From assembly GCA_002396385.1 (NCBI GenBank), contig DGTD01000108.1, positions 21,811 to 85,810 of the forward strand: a stretch of DNA of 64,000 bases. Direction: 5' to 3'. Source of the DNA: Bacteroidales bacterium UBA4345. Its GTDB lineage: Bacteria > Bacteroidota > Bacteroidia > Bacteroidales > Paludibacteraceae. Positions 47,218 through 54,261 of this stretch are shown here, piece after piece. The notes below the pieces were generated by a model. That model was not told the origin of the DNA. It was given only the letters and a program-made list of their open reading frames with translations, and did no database searches. Numbering within the stretch: the stretch's first letter is position 1; each line of letters begins with the position of its first letter. A program made the translations under genes and the position numbers.

Positions 47218-47889
47218 ATGTTGTTTATGAGAAAGATTTTGTTCGTGTTAATGTCGCTGTATGTGTCAGTTAGTGTGTTCGCCCAGAAAACAGAGGAAAT
47301 TGACGGACACAAGGCTGTTGATTTGGGACTAAGTGTAAAATGGGCAACCTGTAATATAGGTGCAAACAAACCTGCTGAGGCTGGCGATTACTTCTCATGG
47401 GGAGAGGTAAAGACGAAGAAGGTTTATGATTGGAAAAATTATGCTTATTGCTCTGGTGGCGCCAAGTCTATTACCAAGTACTGTGTTTTGCCAGCCTATG
47501 GCTCAACCGATGGCCGGAAGGAACTGGGAAGTGCAGACGATGCGGCTTCTGCCAACTGGGGTAGCGAGTGGAGGACTCCGACTATGGAGGAATTTAACGA
47601 ACTTATGAAGAAGTGTAAGGTGAAATGGATGCCGAACTATAGGAATACGGGTGTTCCTGGTTATAAGGTGACAGCAAAAAATGGAAATTTTATTTTCTTG
47701 CCGGCTGTTGGCTTTTACCAACTCCAAAGGACGGAAGATGTGGGAAAATGTGGTCACTATGCCACATCTACACTATATGAGAAATCGAACGACAGCGCTT
47801 ATTCCGTGATTCTTGACGCCGCTCGTATGGAAGGAAGCTTTGATTACCGCTATTATGGAATCTCGGTAAGGCCTGTTACTGCAAAATAA
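47218..47889 (+). CDS. secreted protein with Fibrobacter paralogous / DUF1566-like domain
   Basis: 223 residues (220 if started at ATG 47227). Signal peptide ILFVLMSLYVSVSVFAQ; mature part HKAVDLGLSVKWATCNIGA, YFSWGEVKTKKVYDWKNYAY and SEWRTPTMEEFNELMKKCK, ending YRYYGISVRPVT. This is the C-type-lectin-like layout of the 'Fibrobacter succinogenes major paralogous domain' seen in many Bacteroidales surface proteins. Only one domain and no anchoring tail; function unknown. Confidence 0.85.
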   Translation: MLFMRKILFVLMSLYVSVSVFAQKTEEIDGHKAVDLGLSVKWATCNIGANKPAEAGDYFSWGEVKTKKVYDWKNYAYCSGGAKSITKYCVLPAYGSTDGRKELGSADDAASANWGSEWRTPTMEEFNELMKKCKVKWMPNYRNTGVPGYKVTAKNGNFIFLPAVGFYQLQRTEDVGKCGHYATSTLYEKSNDSAYSVILDAARMEGSFDYRYYGISVRPVTAK

Positions 47890-47979
47890 GGCACTACCGT
47901 TTGAACGATAATAAAAGAAAGACCCCTTCCGAATGCTGTTGAGGCTGCTCTTTGGACCGAGAAACGTCACTAAAAGATT

Positions 47980-48288
47980 TTATTTCTTAGACTCCAACTC
48001 CTTCATTTTCGCAAGAGCGGCTTCCTGGTATGCAGCGGAAGCTATTTTTAATTGCTGGAGCAATTCTTCCGCAATGACAGCTTCTTTGTGGGTTTGCTCG
48101 AATTCTTGGGCTGTCAGCGCGAATTCTGCGGTTATTTTCTTGAATTCTTCCACATTGTTAACCCTTTTTAAGACAAGGGTCGTGGAGTCTATTGTCTGAC
48201 AATAGGCTTCAAATTCGTTTATTGTTTTTGTGTCGGTACATGAGGCTAATAGACCTGCAAGAACCAAAGAAGATAAATAATTTCTCAT
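47980..48288 (-). CDS. small lipoprotein of unknown function
   Basis: 102 residues from ATG 48288 (the frame to 48348 lacks a signal). Lipobox in YLSSLVLAGLLASC, then a helical, Glu/Ala-rich body (IAEELLQQLKIASAAYQEAA). ATG lies 1 nt after the stop of the LolCE-like permease, so it is the second gene of that operon and possibly an envelope partner. Confidence 0.7.
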   Translation of the reverse strand: MRNYLSSLVLAGLLASCTDTKTINEFEAYCQTIDSTTLVLKRVNNVEEFKKITAEFALTAQEFEQTHKEAVIAEELLQQLKIASAAYQEAALAKMKELESKK

Positions 48289-48289
48289 A

Positions 48290-49537
48290 TTATTCGAAAC
48301 GGATAGTCTCAGCCGGACTGATTTTTGTGATAATATAGGTGGGACCAATCAGCATAAGTGCCGATGCTACAAGAACGCCGATGTTGATGAGGAACCAGTT
48401 GCCAACACTCAGACATATTGGAACCGTGTCTACGTAGTAATTTTCAGCATCTAGCCCGATAAGTCCGAACTGTTTTTGTAAAAGACAGAGCCCCACTCCG
48501 ACTATGTTGCCTATAATTAACCCTTTCCCGACAAGAAATAACGTCTGATAAATAAATATCTTCCTAATACTCCAGTCTTGAGCCCCCAGTGTTTTAAGGA
48601 TGCCTATCATGTGGGTCCTTCCCAGTATAAGGATAAGCAATCCCGATATTATGGTGAAACCAGAGACAAGCATCATTAAGGCTAGAATAATGACAACATT
48701 CATGTCGAGCATGTCGAGCCAGCTGAATATTTGTGGGTTCATTTCTTTGATGGTCCGTGAACGGAGCGGTTTTTGACTTTGTTGGTCTAACTTGTTGCCA
48801 ATAATTGAAAAAACGGCGTCGCTGGCTTTCTCAATGTTGGCAAGATCATTAGTTAGAACCTCAATTGTGCCGCACTGGTTCTGTTCCCAGCCGTTTAGTT
48901 TTTGAACATGTCTGATGTCGCTAATAATGAATAGTTTGTCGTAATCAGAGAAACCGGTAGAATAGATACCGCAAATGGAAAGCGGACGAACTCTGACTTT
49001 TCCGTCAATGATGAAGTAAGTCCGGATTTTGTCCCCAATTCTCAAGTTCAGCAGTTCGGCGATTTTTTTAGAAACGAGCACCTCTTTGCAGATGGAGTCT
49101 TTGCTTATTGTCGGAATCCTTCCGTTTTTCAGATAATGCTTGAAAAAGTCCCATTGAAAGTCTGTCCCTACGCCTTTTAAAACGATTCCTTGAAAGTTCT
49201 CGTCGGTTTTTATTATGCCTGGTTGGCATGCCGTAGCCTGGGTATGTGTAATTGTCTCCTGGGCTTCAAGTCTTGTCTTCATGGCAGAGTCGATAACCAT
49301 AGGCTCTGTCGAACTGTCTTTGTCGACAGCTATGCTGACCTGTATGTGTGCCCCAAATCCAATCAGTTTGTTTTTTACCTCATTTTTAAAACCGATAACA
49401 ATGGCAACAGCAAGCAACATGACGGTTAGCCCTATGGCTATACCTCCAATAGCGATACGGACAGCCGGTTTTGTTTCCTCTTTCCCTGCTTTCTTTTCCG
49501 ATGCTATGCGTTTTGCTATATAGTATTCTAAATTCAT
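48290..49537 (-). CDS. LolC/LolE-type ABC transporter permease (FtsX family)
   Basis: 415 residues from ATG 49537, which starts MNLEYYIAKRIASEKK; the longer frame adds 14 unlikely residues. Four membrane segments: one N-terminal (AIGGIAIGLTVMLLAVAIVI), a ~220-residue periplasmic domain, then three C-terminal segments including VVIILALMMLVSGFTIISGL and MIGILKTLGAQDWSIRKIF, the coupling-helix region. This is the architecture of the lipoprotein-releasing LolCDE permeases; a LolD ATPase gene is not adjacent. Operon with the small lipoprotein. Confidence 0.85.
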   Translation of the reverse strand: MNLEYYIAKRIASEKKAGKEETKPAVRIAIGGIAIGLTVMLLAVAIVIGFKNEVKNKLIGFGAHIQVSIAVDKDSSTEPMVIDSAMKTRLEAQETITHTQATACQPGIIKTDENFQGIVLKGVGTDFQWDFFKHYLKNGRIPTISKDSICKEVLVSKKIAELLNLRIGDKIRTYFIIDGKVRVRPLSICGIYSTGFSDYDKLFIISDIRHVQKLNGWEQNQCGTIEVLTNDLANIEKASDAVFSIIGNKLDQQSQKPLRSRTIKEMNPQIFSWLDMLDMNVVIILALMMLVSGFTIISGLLILILGRTHMIGILKTLGAQDWSIRKIFIYQTLFLVGKGLIIGNIVGVGLCLLQKQFGLIGLDAENYYVDTVPICLSVGNWFLINIGVLVASALMLIGPTYIITKISPAETIRFE

Positions 49538-49569
49538 AACTGAATGGTTGTCAGTGTTTCTGAAAACAA

Positions 49570-49600
49570 AAAGAAGCACTGCCCGTGGCCGTGCTTCTTT
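49570..49600 (-). terminator. terminator of the aminotransferase gene
   Basis: Perfect 10-bp stem AAAGAAGCAC/GTGCTTCTTT with an 11-nt loop, A/T-rich flanks, between the aminotransferase stop and the LolCE-like gene. Confidence 0.8.
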
Positions 49601-49619
49601 CGGTTTTGTCTGGTCGTGC

Positions 49620-50837
49620 TTAAATATTTCTAACGTCTACAGTGCGGCCCGGATAAACAGCCAAAGCGTGCTGTAGGACTTTGAGCGCTTTTGCCAAGTC
49701 TTCTTTTGAAATAGCATAGGCAATTCTGACTTCGTCTTTTCCCATTTCTGGATCTGTGTAGAAACCACTAGCCGGAGCGAGCATGACGGTTTGTCCGTCG
49801 TCTTCAAATTCCTCCAACAGCCAACGGCAGAAATTCTCGGAATTGTCGATAGGCAGGCGGGCTACGGTGTAAAATGCACCCATTGGAATAGGGGAATAAA
49901 CGCCAGGAATCTTGTTTAATCCGTCAACCAGGAATTTTCTTCGCTCCTCGAACTGGTTATATGCATTGAGCATGTATTCTTCTGTCGTACCGTCGATGGT
50001 GGCTTCTGCCACAAGTTGCCCGAGTAAAGGCGGACATAAACGGGCTTGACAGAATTTCATCACGTTTTGTTTCAGTTCCTCGTTTTTGGTGACAATAGCA
50101 CCAACACGTAAACCACATTCGCTGTAACGTTTTGAAACCGAATCGAATAAAACAACGTTGTTTTCAATGTCCTTTAAGTGGAAGGCCGAGATATAGGGGG
50201 CACCACTATAGCAGAATTCGCGGTAAACCTCGTCGCTAAACAAGTACAGGTCGTATTTCTTCACCAAATCACGAATTTGGTTCATCTCGTCACGACTATA
50301 GAGATAACCAGTCGGATTGTTCGGATTGCAGATTAATATACCTTTTGTTTTTGGGGTTATCATTTCTTCAATCTTCTCAATGTGGGGCAGGTGAAACCCC
50401 TCTTCTATGGTGGTGACGACAGGCTTTATGGTTGCACCACATGCTACCGCAAATGCCGTGTAGTTGGCGTATGCTGGTTCTGGAACGATAATTTCGTCGC
50501 CTGGATCAAGACAAGTCATAAAAGCGAAGTTTACCGCTTCCGAACCACCAGAGGTGACGATGATGTCGTCGGTCGTTACGTTGATGTTGAACCTCTCGTA
50601 GTATTTGACTAACTTTTGGCGCAGACTAAGATTGCCGTTACTTGCAGTGTAGGGCATAAGGGGAAGGTCTATACCCTTCAGATAGTCGATTGCCGCTCGG
50701 GGTGAAACAATGTCTGGTTGTCCGATGTTCAAGTGGTACACTTTTACACCTCTTGCTTTTGCTGCATCAGCATATGGAACCAGTTTCCTAATTGGAGAGG
50801 CTGGCATAATTTGTCCCCGTTTTGATGTCTGTGGCAT
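49620..50837 (-). CDS. PLP-dependent class I/II aminotransferase (aspartate-aminotransferase-like)
   Basis: 405-residue fold-type I enzyme. Features: N-terminal YHLNIGQPDIVSP, SGGSEAVNFAFMTCLDPGDE for PLP phosphate and ring contacts, CNPNNPTGYLYS, LFSDEVYREFCYSG, the Schiff-base Lys in DSVSKRYSECGLRVGA, and VRIAYAISKEDL near the end. The family covers aspartate, alanine and aromatic aminotransferases; specificity cannot be set from these motifs. Monocistronic; -7 element CAAAAATA at 50917-50924. Confidence 0.9.
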   Translation of the reverse strand: MPQTSKRGQIMPASPIRKLVPYADAAKARGVKVYHLNIGQPDIVSPRAAIDYLKGIDLPLMPYTASNGNLSLRQKLVKYYERFNINVTTDDIIVTSGGSEAVNFAFMTCLDPGDEIIVPEPAYANYTAFAVACGATIKPVVTTIEEGFHLPHIEKIEEMITPKTKGILICNPNNPTGYLYSRDEMNQIRDLVKKYDLYLFSDEVYREFCYSGAPYISAFHLKDIENNVVLFDSVSKRYSECGLRVGAIVTKNEELKQNVMKFCQARLCPPLLGQLVAEATIDGTTEEYMLNAYNQFEERRKFLVDGLNKIPGVYSPIPMGAFYTVARLPIDNSENFCRWLLEEFEDDGQTVMLAPASGFYTDPEMGKDEVRIAYAISKEDLAKALKVLQHALAVYPGRTVDVRNI

Positions 50838-50957
50838 TTTTTTGCTAACTATCCTTTAATACTGTTATTTGTTTTTTTTGTGTGGAGTTTCGGTTATACT
50901 CCATACTAAAGATATGCAAAAATAAGTAATGAAATGGCAAAATTCAAATAAATGCTT

Positions 50958-51080
50958 TATATTTGTCCCACTAAACAACCTTTAACTTACTCTGATTGGT
51001 CGGCTGTTGCCGACTATTCCAGTTGCCAGTTTGCTATTTTGGCGGCAGGAATTAGCACCCATCCCTTGGGTGCTTTTTTA
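50958..51080 (+). ncRNA. structured small RNA or attenuator leader upstream of the zapA operon
   Basis: Exact -7 element TATATTTG at 50958-50965 predicts a start near 50972. The next ~105 nt hold hairpin GTCGGC/GCCGAC (50999-51014), a longer hairpin TTCCAGTTGCC/GGCGGCAGGAA with one mismatch (51017-51051), and a terminator AGCACCC/GGGTGCT plus T6 (51054-51079). No open frame of note. It is either a free small RNA or a leader controlling readthrough into the zapA cluster, which begins at 51149. Confidence 0.5.
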
Positions 51081-51148
51081 TTTTTTGATTAGTATAATGC
51101 CGGTAATGTCAAAATTATTTGGTATATTCGCATTCGAATTTTGAGAGA

Positions 51149-51442
51149 ATGGCCGAAAACGGAATTGATAATGTTGAACGATTGTCGGAAAGTGTTGACA
51201 AACTGATGTCGATGTGCGGACAATTAAGGGCTGAACGTGATGCAGCCCAACAACGTATCGCTGTCTTAACGGCTGATTTGGCAATTGCGAATTCGAAAAT
51301 TAACACACTTGAACAAAAAAATCGGACTTTGCAGTCTATGCAGTTGGGTGATGTGTCGGTTGTCGCTGCCAAACAGAATAAAGCTCAGCTCTCAAGATTG
51401 GTGCGGGAAATTGATAGATGTATCGCTCTTTTGAATACGTAA
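51149..51442 (+). CDS. small coiled-coil protein next to zapA
   Basis: 97 residues from ATG 51149. Almost entirely helical with heptad periodicity (VERLSESVDKLMSMCGQLRA, LAIANSKINTLEQKNRTLQ). Ends 4 nt before zapA, so translation is coupled. Position and coiled-coil nature suggest a cell-division partner, analogous to ZapB, but there is no clear sequence match; this is inference. Confidence 0.75.
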   Translation: MAENGIDNVERLSESVDKLMSMCGQLRAERDAAQQRIAVLTADLAIANSKINTLEQKNRTLQSMQLGDVSVVAAKQNKAQLSRLVREIDRCIALLNT

Positions 51443-51446
51443 CCGT

Positions 51447-51731
51447 ATGGGTAATGAAAAGGTTGCTCTCGATATAAATATTGGTCATTTGGTGCTTCAT
51501 CTTAAGGTGGAGCCTGAATCTATACCTTTATATAAGTCGGCTGAAAAAAGAGTGAATGATATATTGAACAATAATAAAGACGCTTATCCTAAGTTGGAAC
51601 CTGAGTTGGTACTCGGTATGGTCGCCTTCCAATTGGCTATGCTTTTGGAAGAAGAGCAGAAAAAACGTGATGGGGATTTCGACCGTTTGTCCAAACTTTC
51701 CGACAAAGTGGATGAGTTCTTGAACCGATAA
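51447..51731 (+). CDS. zapA: cell division protein ZapA
   Basis: 94 residues. N-terminal half VALDINIGHLVLHLKVEPES is the ZapA beta-hairpin/head, and PELVLGMVAFQLAMLLEEEQ with the following charged helix forms the coiled-coil stalk. ZapA binds and bundles FtsZ filaments at the division ring. Downstream is a ~150-nt non-coding gap before rny. Confidence 0.88.
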   Translation: MGNEKVALDINIGHLVLHLKVEPESIPLYKSAEKRVNDILNNNKDAYPKLEPELVLGMVAFQLAMLLEEEQKKRDGDFDRLSKLSDKVDEFLNR

Positions 51732-51850
51732 GTCGTGGAGCGACATGTTAACACTTGTTTCTCCGTGGTTATGTCTGTAAAAACAATTTCATTGTATTAG
51801 CAATACCCGCATCGTTGCTGCGTTGTCAGTAATGATGCGTTTTTTTTTAT
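51732..51850 (+). ncRNA. possible 6S-like RNA between zapA and rny (unproven)
   Basis: The gap after zapA holds a small hairpin GTCG-TGGAG-CGAC at its start and a terminator-like hairpin CGCATCGTT/AATGATGCG (51808-51839) followed by nine T residues. In Proteobacteria the 6S RNA gene ssrS directly follows zapA; this is the sole reason to suspect 6S RNA. The hairpin could simply be the zapA terminator. Confidence 0.3.
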
Positions 51851-51883
51851 ATATTATTAATAACTAACAAATTAAATACAATA

Positions 51884-53425
51884 ATGTCAGTAACTACCGT
51901 CGTAATTATTGCTGTTGTTGCGCTTTTGATAGGAGGCTTGATTGTATGGCTGATTCAGTCTACCGCCCTAAAATCGCGTACCGACTATATTATTGCCGAT
52001 GCAGAAGTGAAGGCGAAAGCTATTCATGACAAAAAAGTCCAGGAGGCAACGGCAAAGTACCAAAACCTAAAGAATGAGTTCGATTCGCAGGTAAACCAGC
52101 GAAATTCAAAGTTGCAACAGGCTGAGTCTAAAATCCGCCAACGTGAGCAGCAGTTGAACCAGCTGCAGGCTGAGGTCTCGAAAGCCCGTGCCGAGAATGA
52201 TGCAACACGAGAAAGCTTGAAAAACCAACAGCAAATAATAGAACAACGCAAGATAGAACTGGAAAAATTACGCAAACAGGAAAACGAGCGTTTGGAGGTT
52301 ATTTCCGGCCTCTCTGCTGCGGAAGCGAAGGAACGCCTTATTGAGGGTCTGAAGGAGGAGGCTAAGACCGATGCTATGGCTTACGTCAATGAAATTATGG
52401 AAGACGCTAAGATGAATGCGAACAAGGAGGCGAAAAAAATTGTTATCCAGACCATTCAGCGTGTGGCAACGGAAGCGGCTATTGAAAATTCGGTGACTGT
52501 CTTTAATATTGATTCCGATGAGTTGAAGGGACGTATTATTGGTCGTGAGGGTCGTAACATCCGTGCCCTTGAAGCGGCTACAGGTGTTGAAATCATCGTC
52601 GATGACACCCCTGATGCTATCGTCCTCTCCGCATTCGACCCTGTACGTCGAGAAATTGCCCGCTTGGCTCTGCACCAACTGGTGACAGACGGACGTATCC
52701 ACCCTGCGCGTATCGAGGAGGTTGTTGCTAAGGTTCGCAAGCAGGTTGAAGACGAAATTGTTGAGACGGGTAAACGTACCACTATCGACTTAGGTATTCA
52801 TGGCTTGCATCCTGAATTGGTTCGTTTGGTAGGTAAGATGAAGTATCGTTCTTCTTACGGCCAGAATTTGTTGCAGCATGCCCGCGAAACTGCAAATCTT
52901 TGTGCAACAATGGCTTCGGAATTGGGCTTGAACCCAGCTAAGGCTAAACGTGCTGGTTTGCTTCACGATATAGGTAAAGTGCCTGATGACGAGCCAGAAT
53001 TGCCACATGCTATTCTGGGTATGAAGCTGGCGGAAAAATACAAGGAAAAGCCTGACATCTGTAACGCCATTGGTGCCCACCACGATGAAGTGGAAATGGA
53101 AACCCTTATCGCTCCGTTGGTTCAGGCTTGTGACGCTATCTCAGGCGCACGTCCTGGCGCACGTCGAGAAATTGTTGAAGCTTACATTAAGCGTTTGAAC
53201 GACCTTGAAAAGTTGGCTGCTTCTTACCCTGGTGTGCTGAAGACTTACGCTATCCAAGCGGGTCGTGAACTCCGTGTAATTGTGGGTGCCGACAAGATTG
53301 ACGATAAGGAAACCGAAACATTGTCTTACGAAATCGCTAAGAAGATTCAGGATGAAATGACTTACCCTGGTCAGGTTAAGATTACTGTGATTCGTGAAAC
53401 TCGTGCAGTAAGTTACGCAAAGTAG
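51884..53425 (+). CDS. rny: ribonuclease Y
   Basis: 513-residue membrane-anchored endoribonuclease that initiates mRNA decay. N-terminal membrane helix ([19 protein letters not shown]), long coiled coil to about residue 200, KH domain ([20 protein letters not shown]), then HD domain with LLHDIGK and GAHHDEVE metal ligands, and the typical [20 protein letters not shown] end. Normal length. Its presence beside several candidate small RNAs is notable, since RNase Y processes regulatory RNAs in other phyla. Confidence 0.96.
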   Translation: MSVTTVVIIAVVALLIGGLIVWLIQSTALKSRTDYIIADAEVKAKAIHDKKVQEATAKYQNLKNEFDSQVNQRNSKLQQAESKIRQREQQLNQLQAEVSKARAENDATRESLKNQQQIIEQRKIELEKLRKQENERLEVISGLSAAEAKERLIEGLKEEAKTDAMAYVNEIMEDAKMNANKEAKKIVIQTIQRVATEAAIENSVTVFNIDSDELKGRIIGREGRNIRALEAATGVEIIVDDTPDAIVLSAFDPVRREIARLALHQLVTDGRIHPARIEEVVAKVRKQVEDEIVETGKRTTIDLGIHGLHPELVRLVGKMKYRSSYGQNLLQHARETANLCATMASELGLNPAKAKRAGLLHDIGKVPDDEPELPHAILGMKLAEKYKEKPDICNAIGAHHDEVEMETLIAPLVQACDAISGARPGARREIVEAYIKRLNDLEKLAASYPGVLKTYAIQAGRELRVIVGADKIDDKETETLSYEIAKKIQDEMTYPGQVKITVIRETRAVSYAK

Positions 53426-53449
53426 TCACGAACATAAACTTATACATTA

Positions 53450-53473
53450 AGCGCGCCTCAAACGAGACGCGCT
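53450..53473 (+). terminator. terminator of rny
   Basis: Stem AGCGCGCCTC/GAGACGCGCT with one mismatch and T7 after it. Confidence 0.82.
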
Positions 53474-53506
53474 TTTTTTGTTTTTACCGTTTTTTGGGGG
53501 GGCGCA

Positions 53507-53638
53507 TTAATCTTCTTGCCATGAATTTGTAACAACGTCTTTGGTTGTACTACTACCTTTCTTTAGCGTATCGTGAAGTATTAATCGATAATGACCTTTG
53601 TATACTTCAGTGATAGTACCGAAACTGTTTTCTCTCAT
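53507..53638 (-). CDS. small protein of 43 residues, unknown
   Basis: Frame from ATG 53638 to TAA 53507, reading MRENSFGTITEVYKGHYRLI followed by a Lys/Thr-rich half. Codon use is like the neighbours and the composition is protein-like, but there is no recognised domain and no clear promoter; transcription could come from readthrough of the sRNA just upstream. Convergent with rny. Confidence 0.4.
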   Translation of the reverse strand: MRENSFGTITEVYKGHYRLILHDTLKKGSSTTKDVVTNSWQED

Positions 53639-53702
53639 ATTCTTTCCGTCGTTATTTGTAGGTCTGTGCTAATTTATAGAAAGTAGTTAAGCCGTATGCA
53701 AC

Positions 53703-53799
53703 AAAAAAAGCGAGATCTTTCGACCTCGCTCTTCTTAAACTCAAATAAACTACAATTTAAAATAAAAATTAGATTCAAGCGGGTCTCCCGACTCACTCA
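53703..53799 (-). ncRNA. tandem small RNA copy 1
   Basis: Predicted 97-nt transcript from a -24/-12 promoter at 53810-53825. A 5' segment able to pair as GUC-GGGA-GAC is followed by a linker, the invariant 31-nt A/U-rich core (complement of 53729-53759) and terminator GCGAGGUC-GAAA-GAUCUCGC plus U7. No open frame. Three near-copies in the same orientation make a conserved RNA the best explanation. Confidence 0.7.
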
Positions 53800-53809
53800 T
53801 TAAAAAATA

Positions 53810-53825
53810 TACAACTATTGTGCCA
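53810..53825 (-). promoter_or_regulatory. sigma-54-type promoter, sRNA copy 1
   Basis: Minus strand TGGCAC-AATAG-TTGTA. Spacing equals the sigma-54 consensus (TGGCAC-N5-TTGCA); T replaces C at -12. Confidence 0.68.
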
Positions 53826-53873
53826 AATTCATGATTTGTAGGTTGTTTTATGCTTTTTTTATTGTGGGCTATA

Positions 53874-53972
53874 AAAAAAGCGAGATCTTTTGGACCTCGC
53901 TCTTCTTAAACTCAAATAAACTACAATTTAAAATAAAAAAAATTAGATTCTGGCGAGTCTCCCGACTAACCA
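53874..53972 (-). ncRNA. tandem small RNA copy 2
   Basis: About 100 nt, same layout: AGUC-GGGA-GACU hairpin, the same invariant core, terminator GCGAGGUC/GAUCUCGC with a 5-nt loop and U7. Differs from copy 1 mainly in linker length and 5' bases. Confidence 0.7.
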
Positions 53973-53982
53973 ATTAAGAATA

Positions 53983-53998
53983 TACAAATTTTGTGCCA
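53983..53998 (-). promoter_or_regulatory. sigma-54-type promoter, sRNA copy 2
   Basis: Minus strand TGGCAC-AAAAT-TTGTA, identical spacing to copy 1. Confidence 0.68.
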
Positions 53999-54095
53999 AT
54001 TCATCGTTTTTTTTCGAGTGTGAAATGCACTTTTTTGAGGTCTTTTGTTGAGTTTTTCCATGATACGGGTGTAACTTTTCGGAATACGGTTGTAT

Positions 54096-54192
54096 AAAAC
54101 AAAAGCGAGATCTTTCGATCTCGCTCTTCTTAAACTCAAATAAACTACAATTTAAAAATAAAATTAGATTCTTGTGAGTCTCACGACTGACA
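54096..54192 (-). ncRNA. tandem small RNA copy 3
   Basis: 97 nt; AGUC-GUGA-GACU hairpin, invariant core, perfect terminator GCGAGAUC-GAAA-GAUCUCGC followed by UUUUGUUUU. The tetraloop stays of the GNRA type although its second base differs from copy 2, and the terminator has A-U where copies 1 and 2 have G-U, both consistent with selection on structure. Confidence 0.7.
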
Positions 54193-54202
54193 TGCAAAAG
54201 TA

Positions 54203-54218
54203 TACAAAAAATGTGCCT
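54203..54218 (-). promoter_or_regulatory. sigma-54-type promoter, sRNA copy 3
   Basis: Minus strand AGGCAC-ATTTT-TTGTA. One base weaker at -26; spacing preserved. About 44 bp downstream of the recG stop codon. Confidence 0.62.
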
Positions 54219-54261
54219 TTTCAAAGGCTAATGCTTTAAAATTGAGCTTGTTTTAATATTT

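Noticed and set aside
53700..54200. CRISPR array suspected from three evenly spaced repeats
   Set aside because: Repeats are ~100 bp with promoter and terminator features, only three copies, unequal spacing (173 and 220 bp), and no cas genes.
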